Assembly (NCBI GenBank): GCA_016928155.1
Contig: JAFGLG010000002.1
Coordinates: 62,001-126,000 of the forward strand
Length of the DNA stretch: 64,000 bases
Direction: 5' to 3'
Origin: Candidatus Woesearchaeota archaeon
GTDB taxonomy: Archaea > Nanobdellota > Nanobdellia > Woesearchaeales > JAFGLG01
Both the position numbers and the translations under genes were made by a program. Positions 7,273-15,723 of this stretch are shown in pieces (within the stretch, counting starts at the first letter, position 1; the number at the start of each line of letters is the position of its first letter). The notes beneath the pieces were generated by a model, which saw only the letters and a list, made by a program, of their open reading frames with translations, was not told the DNA's origin and made no database searches.

Positions 7273-7823
7273 ATCTCAACAAATATCCTGTGCTTCTCAG
7301 TGCCGTCAATCTCCTTGAGAATCCTCTTGATGATGGCCTTCTGCGGATCAGGCATGAGCTTGACACGCTTCTTCAGGTCGTCAAAAGACTCGAAAGGCTT
7401 CTCCTTGCGCTGCTCGATTATCTCCCACATGTGCTTCTTGCCGAGACCCGGCAACAGCTCAAGCTGATGCATCCTCGTGGTCAGAGGCCTTGCATTGTTG
7501 AAGAAATCCACGAACATCTTCTCATTCTTGGTGACGATATCCTTGACCACAAAATCAAGCTCTGTCTTCCCTGTTCCGGTGAGGCGCGACATCGGCAGGC
7601 GCCCCATTATGTGATGGATCTGCTCCCTCTTGCCCTCTCCGATATAGACCTCCTCAAGAGGCTGGAGAAAAACATCCTTCTTGGGGACAAGCTCCAGAAG
7701 AGTGAAATGCTCTTTCCCGAGAGCCTGCGCAATAGCTGATTTCTTGTAGGTCGGCCTGTCATCAAAAGGATACCCATTAGGCAGGAAATCTAGAATTATC
7801 GCTTTTTCTTCCTTGATGCCCAT
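7269..7823 (-). CDS. DUF655 RNA-binding protein
   Basis: A 184-residue archaeal DUF655 protein: an N-terminal OB-like half (KAIILDFLPNGYPFDDRP) and a C-terminal helix-hairpin-helix segment (LELLPGLGKKHMWEIIEQR). Members are conserved next to rpoF and the L21e gene in many archaea, as here, and are thought to act on nucleic acid, probably rRNA. It is the last gene of the L21e-Rpo4-DUF655 run, 15 bases after Rpo4. Family assignment is firm; molecular function is not established from the sequence. Confidence 0.9.
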   Translation of the reverse strand: MGIKEEKAIILDFLPNGYPFDDRPTYKKSAIAQALGKEHFTLLELVPKKDVFLQPLEEVYIGEGKREQIHHIMGRLPMSRLTGTGKTELDFVVKDIVTKNEKMFVDFFNNARPLTTRMHQLELLPGLGKKHMWEIIEQRKEKPFESFDDLKKRVKLMPDPQKAIIKRILKEIDGTEKHRIFVEI

Positions 7824-7838
7824 GATCCCCCACCCTCT

Positions 7839-8267
7839 TTATTCAGACTCCGCTTGGTCAGGCTGCTCAGACTCTTCAGCCTGCACTTCATCCTTCTTCT
7901 CCTTCAGGCGCGTCCTGTAATCATCCATGAACTTCTTCGTGACATCGACAATCTTCTTGATATTATCATTCGTGACAGAAATAGGATAACCCTGAAGGAT
8001 GGACTTGAGCTCGTCAACCGAGGTCGGCATCATGTCAATTATCTTCTTGATATGGAGCTCCTTCAGCCTCGGGATATTCAGGTCCTCGATGGCCTTAGAG
8101 ATATCCTTCGCCTCCTTCTGCTTCAGAATCAGGAAAGTGTTGACATATTCCTCCACTTTCTGGGCCCTGGCATTCAGTTCAGTGTCCCTCTTCTTGATTG
8201 CCTTGATCTCTGACCTGACATCATTAAGGCTGAGCGGCGCCTCATTGATGATAGTTATTTTGGGCAT
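7839..8267 (-). CDS. rpoF: DNA-directed RNA polymerase subunit Rpo4 (RpoF)
   Basis: A 142-residue homolog of archaeal Rpo4/eukaryotic Rpb4, which with Rpo7 forms the stalk of RNA polymerase and helps open complex formation and RNA binding. The start PKITIINEAPLSLNDVRSEI, the central LILKQKEAKDISKAIEDL helices and the repeated lysine helices fit the family. The C-terminus adds an acidic, probably unstructured tail (QAEESEQPDQAESE). Its start overlaps the end of the L21e gene by 13 bases, indicating cotranslation in the conserved L21e-rpoF-DUF655 order. Confidence 0.9.
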   Translation of the reverse strand: MPKITIINEAPLSLNDVRSEIKAIKKRDTELNARAQKVEEYVNTFLILKQKEAKDISKAIEDLNIPRLKELHIKKIIDMMPTSVDELKSILQGYPISVTNDNIKKIVDVTKKFMDDYRTRLKEKKDEVQAEESEQPDQAESE

Positions 8268-8572
8268 TTTTTCACCTCAGGACAATGTCTCTTAAGATGC
8301 ACAGGGTGCACAATCGTCTTCTTGAGCTTTGAACCCTGCCTATAAGAGACAATGTAACAGTCCCCTCTCATGCCTACTATCTTGCCGCTCTTGCCATGCA
8401 ATTTCAGACTATAAATCCCTTTGTGAACAGACGGCTCTGCCTTGAAAACAACGAGCTCATCCTCCTTGAACGACTGATAGTAATTCCTGATACTCATCTT
8501 GCCCTTCCTGGATGAAGGCTTCATGAGCTTGTGCCTTGTCTTCCTTCTTGATCCACCGATTCTCTTGACCAT
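8255..8572 (-). CDS. rpl21e: Ribosomal protein L21e
   Basis: A 105-residue basic protein of the large ribosomal subunit, archaeal/eukaryotic L21e. Key text is RIGGSRRKTRHKLMK at the start and YSLKLHGKSGKIVGMRGDCY in the SH3-like core. The start at 8572 is chosen because the family begins M(V)KR-x-GG-x-R-x-KTR; the frame extends 10 residues further upstream to 8602 without matching the family. It heads the Rpo4-DUF655 run. The C-terminal CPEVKKCPK adds two cysteines that are not typical. Confidence 0.93.
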   Translation of the reverse strand: MVKRIGGSRRKTRHKLMKPSSRKGKMSIRNYYQSFKEDELVVFKAEPSVHKGIYSLKLHGKSGKIVGMRGDCYIVSYRQGSKLKKTIVHPVHLKRHCPEVKKCPK

Positions 8573-8730
8573 TATCCCACTCCTTATATTTATAATTATC
8601 AAAATCTTACTGAATCAGCTGAAAACCCATGTTATTTAAAAAGATTTTGCTTAATAACCAGAATATGCAATAAAGGCTCAGACTGCGAAAAAAAGAGGTA
8701 TTAAGTATTGAGCAGTCAAGAAACCCAACG

Positions 8731-8742
8731 AAAGATTTATAT
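8731..8742 (+). promoter_or_regulatory. TATA box and upstream region of sepF
   Basis: TTTATATATATG in the 240-base gap between the divergent L21e and SepF genes gives a strong archaeal TATA element. The distance to the SepF ATG (about 80 bases) leaves a 5' leader of roughly 55 bases ending in the strong ribosome site AAGGAGGGG at 8802-8810. Confidence 0.5.
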
Positions 8743-8816
8743 ATATGTAATTCAAAGGTTTTCCTGAGCTCTCTAAGGGGGAGATTACACTCGCTGATAA
8801 AAAGGAGGGGTTCTTG

Positions 8817-9233
8817 ATGCGATCAATGATAATGAAGATCAAAAAGAGTTTCGGGGGAAAAAGGTTTGACCCTGATGATGCAGAAGAAAGCTATGTTGAA
8901 CTGACAACTGACAGTGAATTAGGCGCAAAATCCAAAATCGTGGTGAGACCATTTGTTCTTGATGATTTCGCTTCACTGAAGCCAATACTCGATGTCCTGA
9001 GAGAAGGCTACACAATCGCCCTCATAAACATCAAACCGCTCAAGGACAAGGATCTTGTTGAACTGAAAAGAGCCATAAGCAAGCTCAAGAAGACAACAGA
9101 TGCAATCGAAGGGGACATCGCAGGATTCGGAGATGATTGGATAGCAGTCGTGCCAAGCTTCGCGACAATCTTCAGGGAGAAGCCTTCCACAAAAGAGAAG
9201 GAAGCGCCTGAGGAGCTGGGAGAATTCGACTGA
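8817..9233 (+). CDS. sepF: Archaeal SepF cell-division protein
   Basis: A 138-residue SepF homolog: a short amphipathic N-terminus (MRSMIMKIKKSFGGK) that can bind membrane, an acidic linker, and a core with IVVRPFVLDDFASLKPILDVL and the strand-helix LINIKPLKDKDLVELKRAI. In archaea SepF anchors the FtsZ ring to the membrane. ATG 8817 was preferred to TTG 8814 because the strong ribosome site AAGGAGGGG ends 6 bases before it. The C-terminus is acidic. Family assignment is good from length and core pattern. Confidence 0.87.
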   Translation: MRSMIMKIKKSFGGKRFDPDDAEESYVELTTDSELGAKSKIVVRPFVLDDFASLKPILDVLREGYTIALINIKPLKDKDLVELKRAISKLKKTTDAIEGDIAGFGDDWIAVVPSFATIFREKPSTKEKEAPEELGEFD

Positions 9234-9249
9234 ACTGATTAATCTTATT

Positions 9250-9780
9250 TCAATTATTCAATTTTGTTTTCACTGCTTTTTCTGATATTATTGCACTGTT
9301 ACCGGAGGGATCCTCAAGGATTATCTTCAGCTTCTCCCTGCCCCACATCACATCCATCAGCTTCTTGACGAGATTCTTCGCTTTCCTGCGCTCCTCATCA
9401 TCCTCTGCGTTATCCCTCAGGCTCTCGGTCTGGACCTTTATCCTGTTTAGGATGCCCTCGATGTTCGTGACATATCCATTGGAGGCTGTGCCGGGAGTGA
9501 TGGTGGCTACATGAGGTATCTTGATGGTAGCCTGCGAAGACTTGACGACACGGATCTTCATGTCCTCCTCACAATCCACTTCAATTGTGAATCTCACAGG
9601 CTCGTTCTGCTCAGCAGACTCTACATCAGCCATGTGATAATTGCACGAAGAGCAGCTCATGGAAAATATGTAGACCTTGCCGAAATAGGGTATCTCGCGC
9701 TCTGCCTCAGTCAATGTGAGGGTGTCCTTGTTGCACATAGAACATTTCTGGTTTTCCAGGACGCTGATTTCATCTGCCAT
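9250..9780 (-). CDS. ZPR1-type zinc-finger protein
   Basis: A 176-residue archaeal ZPR1-domain protein. The zinc site is CSMC (residues 13-16) and CSSC (43-46), followed by the beta-rich domain with TIKIPHVATITPG and NIEGILNRI. Eukaryotic ZPR1 is a folding chaperone for elongation factor eEF1A; a similar role is plausible in archaea but not shown by sequence alone. It is convergent with SepF (16 bases apart) and has a TTTAAA element upstream at about 9805-9810. Confidence 0.88.
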   Translation of the reverse strand: MADEISVLENQKCSMCNKDTLTLTEAEREIPYFGKVYIFSMSCSSCNYHMADVESAEQNEPVRFTIEVDCEEDMKIRVVKSSQATIKIPHVATITPGTASNGYVTNIEGILNRIKVQTESLRDNAEDDEERRKAKNLVKKLMDVMWGREKLKIILEDPSGNSAIISEKAVKTKLNN

Positions 9781-9862
9781 GCATCAAGAAATAAAAAACT
9801 GGTTTAAATAACTTTTGATTCAAGCAAAACAAATAAAAAAGATAGCAGATTGATGAAACAAG

Positions 9863-10285
9863 ATGGAAGCACTTGAGAAGAAAATCAAAAAAGAAGAGGC
9901 CAAATCAGAAAACCTCGCTGACCCGAAGCAGACAGAGATACAGCAGGAGATCATGAATGTCAAAGAAGAGATCGGGACCAATGAGAAGACACCTGAACCC
10001 CAACAGGCAATGACAAAGAAGTACCTGGATAATCCGCAAGAGCCAGAATACAAGGAGACCCTGAACACAGGAGACGCACTTCCTGAAGTCCATTACCCTG
10101 AAGGGAATGAATCAGCATACAGACAGATAATGAGCTTCCTTGACCCAAGAAGAAGACTAAAAGATATCACACAGGCATTCAAGAAAGAGGACCATCTTGC
10201 TGCCTATGAAGAGAAGATAGACAAGAAAGTCAAGGAAAGCGAAGATAAGGAATACAAAAAGATAAAGAAAGGATCAGAGTCCTGA
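9863..10285 (+). CDS. Hypothetical charged, low-complexity protein
   Basis: A 140-residue protein of no recognised family. It is rich in Lys and Glu, begins with a helix ([13 protein letters not shown]), has a Pro/Gln-rich middle and a central motif [21 protein letters not shown] that looks like the only ordered part, and ends in a Lys/Glu coil. No signal peptide or membrane segment is seen. Its 3' end overlaps the convergent metK gene by 12 bases. The frame is likely real because of its length, composition and clean start after a TATA-containing gap. Confidence 0.6.
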   Translation: MEALEKKIKKEEAKSENLADPKQTEIQQEIMNVKEEIGTNEKTPEPQQAMTKKYLDNPQEPEYKETLNTGDALPEVHYPEGNESAYRQIMSFLDPRRRLKDITQAFKKEDHLAAYEEKIDKKVKESEDKEYKKIKKGSES

Positions 10286-11434
10286 ATCCTTTCTCAAAGC
10301 AGCAGCCTTGTCTGTCTTCTCCCAGGTGAAATCAGGATCAGACCTGCCGAAATGACCATAAGCTGCAGTCTTCCTGTAGATAGGGCGCTTAAGCTTCAGA
10401 TGGGCAATCATATCTGCCGGCTTGAGCGGGAAGTGCTTGCGTATCAGCTTCTCGATCTGCATCTCTGGGATCTTATTGGTCCCATAGCAGAGCACATTGA
10501 CTGATGTAGGCTCAGCGATGCCGATGCAATAAGAGAGCTGGACCTCTGCCTCATCAGCGATGCCTGCAGCGACAATGTTCTTCGCTATGTATCTTGCCAT
10601 GTAAGCGCCTGACCTGTCTACCTTGCTGGGATCCTTGCCGGAGAAACAGCCCCCTCCATGCGTGCCGACTCCACCATAAGTGTCCACGATTATCTTCCTG
10701 CCTGTAAGACCAGTATCGCCATGCGGGCCGCCGATGACAAACTTACCGGTGCCATTGATGAATATCTTTGTCTTACTGTCAAGATATCTGCCGCAGACCT
10801 TCTTTATGACCTTGTCATAAACCTCTTTCCTCAATCTGCTTACAGACACATCAGGATGATGCTGGGCTGCGATCACAACTGCATCGACCCTGACAGGGAC
10901 ATTATCATGATACTCCACAGTGACCTGAGACTTGCCATCAGGCCTGAGATAAGGCAATATCCTCTTCTTCCTGACCTCAGCAAGCCTCCTGGTGAGGCCA
11001 TGAGCCAATGCAATAGGAAGAGGCATGAGACTCTTGGTCTCCTTGCAGGCAAATCCGAACATCATGCCCTGATCGCCGGCACCCTGCTCCTTCTTCTTCT
11101 TTGCATCAACGCCCTGGGCAATGTCAGAGCTCTGCTCATGTATAGCAGAAAGGACTCCCGCGTTCTCAGCACCGATGCCGAAAGCAGGATCAGTATATCC
11201 TATCTCTCTCAAAGTCTTTCTTACAACAGTCTGGACATCGACATAGCCCTTGGTCCTGACTTCACCGCCGACAACAACAAGCCCTGTGGTGGTGAAACAC
11301 TCGACAGCAACCCTTGAATCAGGATCCTGCCTGAAAAGCTCGTCAAGGACAGCATCTGATATCTGGTCAGCCACCTTATCAGGGTGACCCTCGGTCACAC
11401 TCTCAGATGTAAAGAAATGAATTCGTTTTACCAT
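10274..11434 (-). CDS. metK: S-adenosylmethionine synthetase, bacterial type
   Basis: A 386-residue MetK making SAM from ATP and methionine. Diagnostic motifs are [20 protein letters not shown] at the start, [12 protein letters not shown] (ATP), and [21 protein letters not shown] with the substrate loop. This is the bacterial/eukaryotic family and not the separate archaeal MAT found in most Euryarchaeota, so an old transfer is likely. The start at 11434 follows GGAGG; nine more upstream codons are open but do not match. SAM demand here is obvious from three radical SAM enzymes, Taw1, Dph2 and two methyltransferases. Confidence 0.97.
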   Translation of the reverse strand: MVKRIHFFTSESVTEGHPDKVADQISDAVLDELFRQDPDSRVAVECFTTTGLVVVGGEVRTKGYVDVQTVVRKTLREIGYTDPAFGIGAENAGVLSAIHEQSSDIAQGVDAKKKKEQGAGDQGMMFGFACKETKSLMPLPIALAHGLTRRLAEVRKKRILPYLRPDGKSQVTVEYHDNVPVRVDAVVIAAQHHPDVSVSRLRKEVYDKVIKKVCGRYLDSKTKIFINGTGKFVIGGPHGDTGLTGRKIIVDTYGGVGTHGGGCFSGKDPSKVDRSGAYMARYIAKNIVAAGIADEAEVQLSYCIGIAEPTSVNVLCYGTNKIPEMQIEKLIRKHFPLKPADMIAHLKLKRPIYRKTAAYGHFGRSDPDFTWEKTDKAAALRKDSGL

Positions 11435-11499
11435 ATTTCGCGGCCTCCATTGCTTTTTCATATTGAAGAAACTTCCTTTTTAAATAAATATCTGGTTTT

Positions 11500-11513
11500 G
11501 AGTATATATACTC
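11500..11513. promoter_or_regulatory. Palindrome upstream of metK
   Basis: GAGTATATATACTC is a perfect 14-base palindrome about 15 bases upstream of the metK TATA-like element (TTTAAA around 11479-11484 on the minus strand). Position fits a regulator site or an alternative TATA box. No SAM riboswitch is seen. Confidence 0.3.
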
Positions 11514-11621
11514 TGCTAATTTCATGCCTTTTGAACAAGAATATTCTTTTCTGAGATCAATATCAAATTTATCCATATCATGTCAAGATAAACTACACAA
11601 TAAAAAACCACGTTCGGGGAA

Positions 11622-12329
11622 TCAGGAAATGTTCCGGACCTTTCCAAAATCATAGACCTTGTCCTCAACAACGAAGACCCTGAAATCACCAAGACGCTGA
11701 CTGAGGAAAGGACTCAACAGCTTCTCCTTCAGGATGTCAGTGCCCTCAACAAAAAGATTCATTGATGGCAGAACGATCAAATTCTTTCTCCTGAATTTTC
11801 CCAGAAGAAAGCACTTGAACTTCTCCTGCCTGGCGCCATCCTCCAGTGTTATTGCAGGATGCTCGTGGCCGATGATAATAATCTCGGCTTTCTTGAAATC
11901 TGAATCTTCTGGAATCTTGTGGCCGTGGCAGATGTAGATGTCTTCAATCATCATGTAATCCTTGACATCGACATCGCGCTTCTTCGCTATCGGACCAAGG
12001 ATCTTATCATGATTGCCTCTTATGAGGATGAGCTTTGATGACTTTGTGATGAGGTCGATTATCTTCAGCGTATCACGCCATTCCTGGTCAGAGATCTCAC
12101 CGAACTCATGCTTGATATCGCCGTTGATGACCACAGTCTTTGGATCAGCCTGCTTCATGATCTTCTGCAACCTGTCAAGAAGCTGATTGAATGAGAATCT
12201 AGGAACAAGGATACCCTGCTTGTTCAGGGCCTCTTCATATCCTATGTGCAGATCCCCGATAATCAAAGTCTTGCGGCTCTTGACAAGAAGGCCGAGGTCG
12301 ATGAGCTCCAAACCAGGTTGTATCTCCAT
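11622..12329 (-). CDS. Metallophosphoesterase (MJ0037/ligase-associated type)
   Basis: A 235-residue calcineurin-like phosphoesterase with all metal motifs: GDLHIGYE (25-32), NGDIKHEF, RGNHD, HGHKIP and GHEHP. The family is close to the SbcD/Mre11-like phosphoesterases sometimes found with helicases or DNA ligase, but no such partner is adjacent here. The transcript should be leaderless, since a TTTAAA element lies about 25-30 bases upstream on the minus strand. Substrate could be a nucleic acid or nucleotide. Confidence 0.85.
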   Translation of the reverse strand: MEIQPGLELIDLGLLVKSRKTLIIGDLHIGYEEALNKQGILVPRFSFNQLLDRLQKIMKQADPKTVVINGDIKHEFGEISDQEWRDTLKIIDLITKSSKLILIRGNHDKILGPIAKKRDVDVKDYMMIEDIYICHGHKIPEDSDFKKAEIIIIGHEHPAITLEDGARQEKFKCFLLGKFRRKNLIVLPSMNLFVEGTDILKEKLLSPFLSQRLGDFRVFVVEDKVYDFGKVRNIS

Positions 12330-12407
12330 ATAAAGGCCTAATCCTTGATCATTTAAAAATATTTCAGGGTGTTCGCCAAATCATGTGCCAAGCCTGTCCG
12401 GGTGCTT

Positions 12408-12480
12408 GAAAAATCCAAAGGAGAAGGCCAAATCCGCCTTGCGGATTTGGATCTGACAGGATTTGATCTTTGGATTTTTC
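12408..12480. repeat. Nested inverted repeat in divergent intergenic region
   Basis: GAAAAATCCAAAG (12408-12420) and its exact complement (12468-12480) flank an inner perfect hairpin CCAAATCCGC/GCGGATTTGG (12428-12437 and 12441-12450, three-base loop). It lies upstream of both neighbouring TATA boxes, so it is probably not in either mRNA. It could be a cruciform, a small structured RNA or a remnant of a mobile element. Confidence 0.7.
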
Positions 12481-12572
12481 CCTGAATCAGACATAGCAGG
12501 GCAATGGAGCATCAGGACAAGTACAAATTCCTATCAGTTAAATATTTAAATAGGTCAAAATTTCGAGGCAGC

Positions 12573-12830
12573 ATGAAAGGGATAATCAACAATTTCAGGA
12601 TGCATAGGCACACGCAGTACAAGAACCACATGATAATAGTGGTCAAAAATGTCGATAATAGGGAAAAGGCGACCAAATTAGTCGGCAAATCAGTAACATG
12701 GAAGAGTCCTGCTGGCAAAGAGATAAAAGGAGAGATAAAATCAGCACATGGCAACAAAGGAGCTCTTAGAGCCATTTTTGAAAAAGGCATGCCTGGTCAA
12801 AGTGTACATAAAGAAGTAGAGATAAAATAA
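12573..12830 (+). CDS. rpl35ae: Ribosomal protein L35Ae
   Basis: An 85-residue L35Ae protein of the large ribosomal subunit. The C-terminal family signature HGNKGALRAIFEKGMPGQSV is clear, and the N-terminus reads GIINNFRMHRHTQYKNHMI. The ATG at 12573 is chosen because the AT-rich TATA element AAATATTTAAATA at 12540-12552 would start the transcript almost at this codon; the longer frame from 12504 begins upstream of the TATA box. The gene ends 3 bases before a convergent hypothetical gene. Confidence 0.9.
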   Translation: MKGIINNFRMHRHTQYKNHMIIVVKNVDNREKATKLVGKSVTWKSPAGKEIKGEIKSAHGNKGALRAIFEKGMPGQSVHKEVEIK

Positions 12831-12833
12831 AAA

Positions 12834-13301
12834 TTAAAGAGATTCTGATTTTTCTGTACCAATAAGACGCTGAACCATTTCTTCAATCCACTTGTTGATT
12901 ACCTCTTCTCTATGTTCATTACTCAATTCAAGATCAGCGAGTTCACTTTTGTTTAATCCAAGTTTTGCCATTAGCATATTATCAGCGTGAATCCTCAACA
13001 TTACTTGCTTTAAAGAAACAATCTGCACAGATATTATTCTAATTGTATTATATAAATTATGCATCACTGCTTCCACTAGTTCATCCTCGTGTTTCATACT
13101 TTTCTTAATTTTATTCAATTTACCTTTTCTAATCAGAACAGGAAGACTATGTTCTTCTTCAGCGGCATCATGAACTTCCTTGTACACTTGTTTAATATTT
13201 GAGATAGCTTCATATCGAGTGACAATTGCGGGTTCAACATGGTTTTTAACAGCATCAATTAAAGCACCGGCATGACCCCATGATTTCATTATTCCCATCA
13301 T
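12834..13301 (-). CDS. Hypothetical helical protein
   Basis: A 155-residue mostly helical protein of unknown family with no membrane segment. It has a basic middle (RKGKLNKIKKSMKHED) and two long helices. The start is placed at the double ATG 13301/13298 next to AAGGTGAT; a third ATG at 13289 is possible. A TATA-like TTTTATAAAA lies about 40 bases upstream, so it has its own promoter although it follows the 40-residue membrane peptide gene. Base composition is more AT-rich than the ribosomal neighbours. Confidence 0.6.
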   Translation of the reverse strand: MMGIMKSWGHAGALIDAVKNHVEPAIVTRYEAISNIKQVYKEVHDAAEEEHSLPVLIRKGKLNKIKKSMKHEDELVEAVMHNLYNTIRIISVQIVSLKQVMLRIHADNMLMAKLGLNKSELADLELSNEHREEVINKWIEEMVQRLIGTEKSESL

Positions 13302-13354
13302 ATCACCTTTTGATCATTAATGAAATATCAAATAAGCATATTTTATAAAAAAGT

Positions 13355-13477
13355 TTATGGCAACCCAATAGGGATGATTCCCTTAGCCATCAGATAAATC
13401 AGAACAGCGCCGATGATGAAACCAAACACCAGACCTTTCATAAGATCAGCCGGACTTGTGATGAAACCCTTATCCAT
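13355..13477 (-). CDS. Small single-span membrane peptide, 40 residues
   Basis: The frame from ATG 13477 to TAA 13355 encodes 40 residues: MDKGFITSPADLMKGLVFGF followed by a hydrophobic stretch and an IPIGLP end. One transmembrane segment (about residues 15-36) with a positively charged N-terminal side is predicted by eye. The AGGTGAT ribosome site precedes the ATG, and a TATA-like TTATAAA lies about 45 bases upstream, which supports a real gene despite its size. Its function is unknown; it sits next to a locus of membrane proteins. Confidence 0.6.
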   Translation of the reverse strand: MDKGFITSPADLMKGLVFGFIIGAVLIYLMAKGIIPIGLP

Positions 13478-13553
13478 AATATCACCTTTTTTTGTTGATA
13501 ATGATTATAACTGATTTATAAGAGCTGAGTATATAAATTTAACTATATCCGGA

Positions 13554-14105
13554 CTATTTCTTTGCCGGAATGAACCCTCTTCTCTCAAGCAAAAGCTTGG
13601 AGTGGCTCTTGAGATTGTTCCGGATGTTCTCGACTGAAGCTGAAAAGGCCTTGTTGAGATCAGATATCCTCTGGACCTGGGCAAGCTTCTGCTGATATTC
13701 CAGCACAGCCTTCTGGACATTCTTCGGATTGGCAGGCATCGCTGGCTTATATCCGGAGATGATCTTGTTGTTGAGACTGATGAGGGTGCTGTATCTGCTT
13801 GCTAGACCAGAATATAATGCAGCTGCGCCGCTCATCACAGAAGGGAAAACTGCTTCGAGATTCTTCATTATCACGACAGAATCCTTCTGAGAATTCAGGA
13901 AATCAGCAAGGTCCTTATCTGAAACATTTGATTTGCCGGCAATAGAGTCTAGCTTTTGTATCTGGCTCTCAAGCTGGAAAAGACTGCCCCTTGCTTTTGT
14001 GACATCAATCTGGAGGGCGCGCAAGGTATCATGGGATGTTGTCATCTTCGCCCTGCTCTTAAACTTTATCGCAGTTATCTTCCTGAAAATATCGAAAAAA
14101 CCCAT
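13554..14105 (-). CDS. Hypothetical coiled-coil protein
   Basis: A 183-residue soluble helical protein beginning MGFFDIFRKITAIKF, an amphipathic start that could touch membrane. Three heptad-rich stretches follow (about 30-75, 85-120, 140-170), and the end is basic. No family is recognised. ATG 14105 follows AGAGGTGA and the upstream frame to 14204 crosses the promoter, so it is not used. It is divergent from the membrane-protein operon at 14224 and shares its 120-base control region, which suggests a common system. Confidence 0.65.
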   Translation of the reverse strand: MGFFDIFRKITAIKFKSRAKMTTSHDTLRALQIDVTKARGSLFQLESQIQKLDSIAGKSNVSDKDLADFLNSQKDSVVIMKNLEAVFPSVMSGAAALYSGLASRYSTLISLNNKIISGYKPAMPANPKNVQKAVLEYQQKLAQVQRISDLNKAFSASVENIRNNLKSHSKLLLERRGFIPAKK

Positions 14106-14223
14106 GCTTGCATTCACCTCTTGGATGTTTTCAGACAAAATCCCTTTATAAAATTTTCCAATATAGAAAAGTATATAAATAATATTGATATTTTTAAAGC
14201 CCATAGGCGCTTATGGTGAATAT

Positions 14224-15690
14224 ATGAAAAAAGGGATGGTGCTGACACTTACAACTGTACTCACATTCTTGACTATCCCAAGTGTAAATGCCCAAACCGG
14301 CAACAATATCCTTGAACCGATATACAAGGTGTTCGGATTCGTGTTCGATCTCATAAGAGATAATAATATTTCAGGAGAAAAAGAGGTATTCTACGCAAAA
14401 TTCATGCTGTGGATCATATTGTTCTCCATACTTCTCTATGCATCAAAATTTGTCTTTCCAAACCAGAAAGGCGTGGGAGGCACAATAGCAGCAGTGATAT
14501 CAATCATAGCATTGATACCATTGAAAGGGGATCTGCTAACAAGCATATTCGAAGTGTATGGTGTTGTTGCAGCATTCCTTTTCTTCATGATACCCATAGT
14601 CGGGCTGATGTTCATCAATCATAAACTGTTCCATGACAACACACCAACACATGCAATCGGAAGATTCCTTGTATACATGCTCGTGCTCTTCACATTCCTG
14701 AGAATGAAAGGGGCATTCGACAACCAGACAGGATGGTTCTCACAATCAATGGCATCCATGACAGACTACATGAATCTCTTTGTGGGAGTGATGGTGCTTC
14801 TCCTGATATGGAGCTTCATACAGATATTCAGCGCATTCAGCGGAGGAGGCTCGACAACATTCTCTGGAGGAAGCGGAGGAGGAGGTTTCTTCAGCGGAGC
14901 AAATGAAGTGCTGAATCCATGGAATGCAGACAGGAGAGCAAGAAGACATGAGCTGAAGGACCTGAGACATCGGGCAAAGCTTGAAGGAAGAGAAAAGAAA
15001 CTTGAAGATGAAAGAGCAAAACAAGAGGCGATAAACAGCGCAATAAGGAGACTTGACAGCCTCGAAACAAGAGATGTCGATACCATCATCACAGAGCTCG
15101 AGACCATTGCCAGACTCGTAGAAAATTTCGGGGGAATGGTAAAGGGAAGAGCAGATTTCCATGATCTTGTCCATAAGATATTCATACAGGACAGGGAGAC
15201 AAAGAAACTCATCGAAGAGCTGAAGACGTTGCTCGGCAAAGAAGAGTCCCTGAATGACATCGAAAGAAGGATTGAGGAGTTCATAAGAAAGGCAGATGAG
15301 AAGGCTCAGGAAAGATTCAAGGAACTGGGAGTAGAAGATACAAAGATAATAAACCTGAGCAATAGACTGAAAGCAAGCCTGCAAGAAGAGCTAAAGGCGA
15401 CCAAGATAATCGAACAATATGTCAGGGATATGGAGAGGAACGAGAGCTCATTCTCAGAAATGATGAGGATAATCCTCACAGCAATCAAGAAGAACAACAC
15501 GCCTGCAGCATTATCCAATATCGCAACAGCCAGAAACCTCATGATAGCACAGAAGAACCTGGCCAAAAACACTGCAATTGTCGAAACCAGGATCCAACAG
15601 ATAATCCAGAACAACAGAACCCTTGAGACAGCAATAGAATACGCGATAAGGAGAGAAGTGGCAAAGGAAAAAAGAGCTGTCGGCGGATAA
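14224..15690 (+). CDS. Membrane protein with C-terminal coiled coil (paralog A)
   Basis: A 488-residue protein with a signal-like N-terminus ending near SVNAQTG, then about five hydrophobic segments to residue 210, a Gly/Ser linker (GGGSTTFSGGSGGGGFF) and a long charged coiled coil to the end. Its N-terminal half is clearly related to the next gene: FMLWIILFSILLYASKFVF and EVYGVVAAFLFFMIPIVG align with matching segments there. ATG 14224 follows GGTGA. No known family is recognised. It may be an envelope scaffold: the coiled-coil end would be cytoplasmic or extracellular depending on the number of spans. Confidence 0.7.
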   Translation: MKKGMVLTLTTVLTFLTIPSVNAQTGNNILEPIYKVFGFVFDLIRDNNISGEKEVFYAKFMLWIILFSILLYASKFVFPNQKGVGGTIAAVISIIALIPLKGDLLTSIFEVYGVVAAFLFFMIPIVGLMFINHKLFHDNTPTHAIGRFLVYMLVLFTFLRMKGAFDNQTGWFSQSMASMTDYMNLFVGVMVLLLIWSFIQIFSAFSGGGSTTFSGGSGGGGFFSGANEVLNPWNADRRARRHELKDLRHRAKLEGREKKLEDERAKQEAINSAIRRLDSLETRDVDTIITELETIARLVENFGGMVKGRADFHDLVHKIFIQDRETKKLIEELKTLLGKEESLNDIERRIEEFIRKADEKAQERFKELGVEDTKIINLSNRLKASLQEELKATKIIEQYVRDMERNESSFSEMMRIILTAIKKNNTPAALSNIATARNLMIAQKNLAKNTAIVETRIQQIIQNNRTLETAIEYAIRREVAKEKRAVGG

Positions 15691-15723
15691 TATTTATAAA
15701 TAACATATAATTAAGGCAACACA

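Noticed and set aside
12430-12480. Rho-independent terminator for the phosphoesterase gene
   Set aside because: The hairpin lies at the 5' side of that gene and upstream of its promoter, so it cannot end its transcript.
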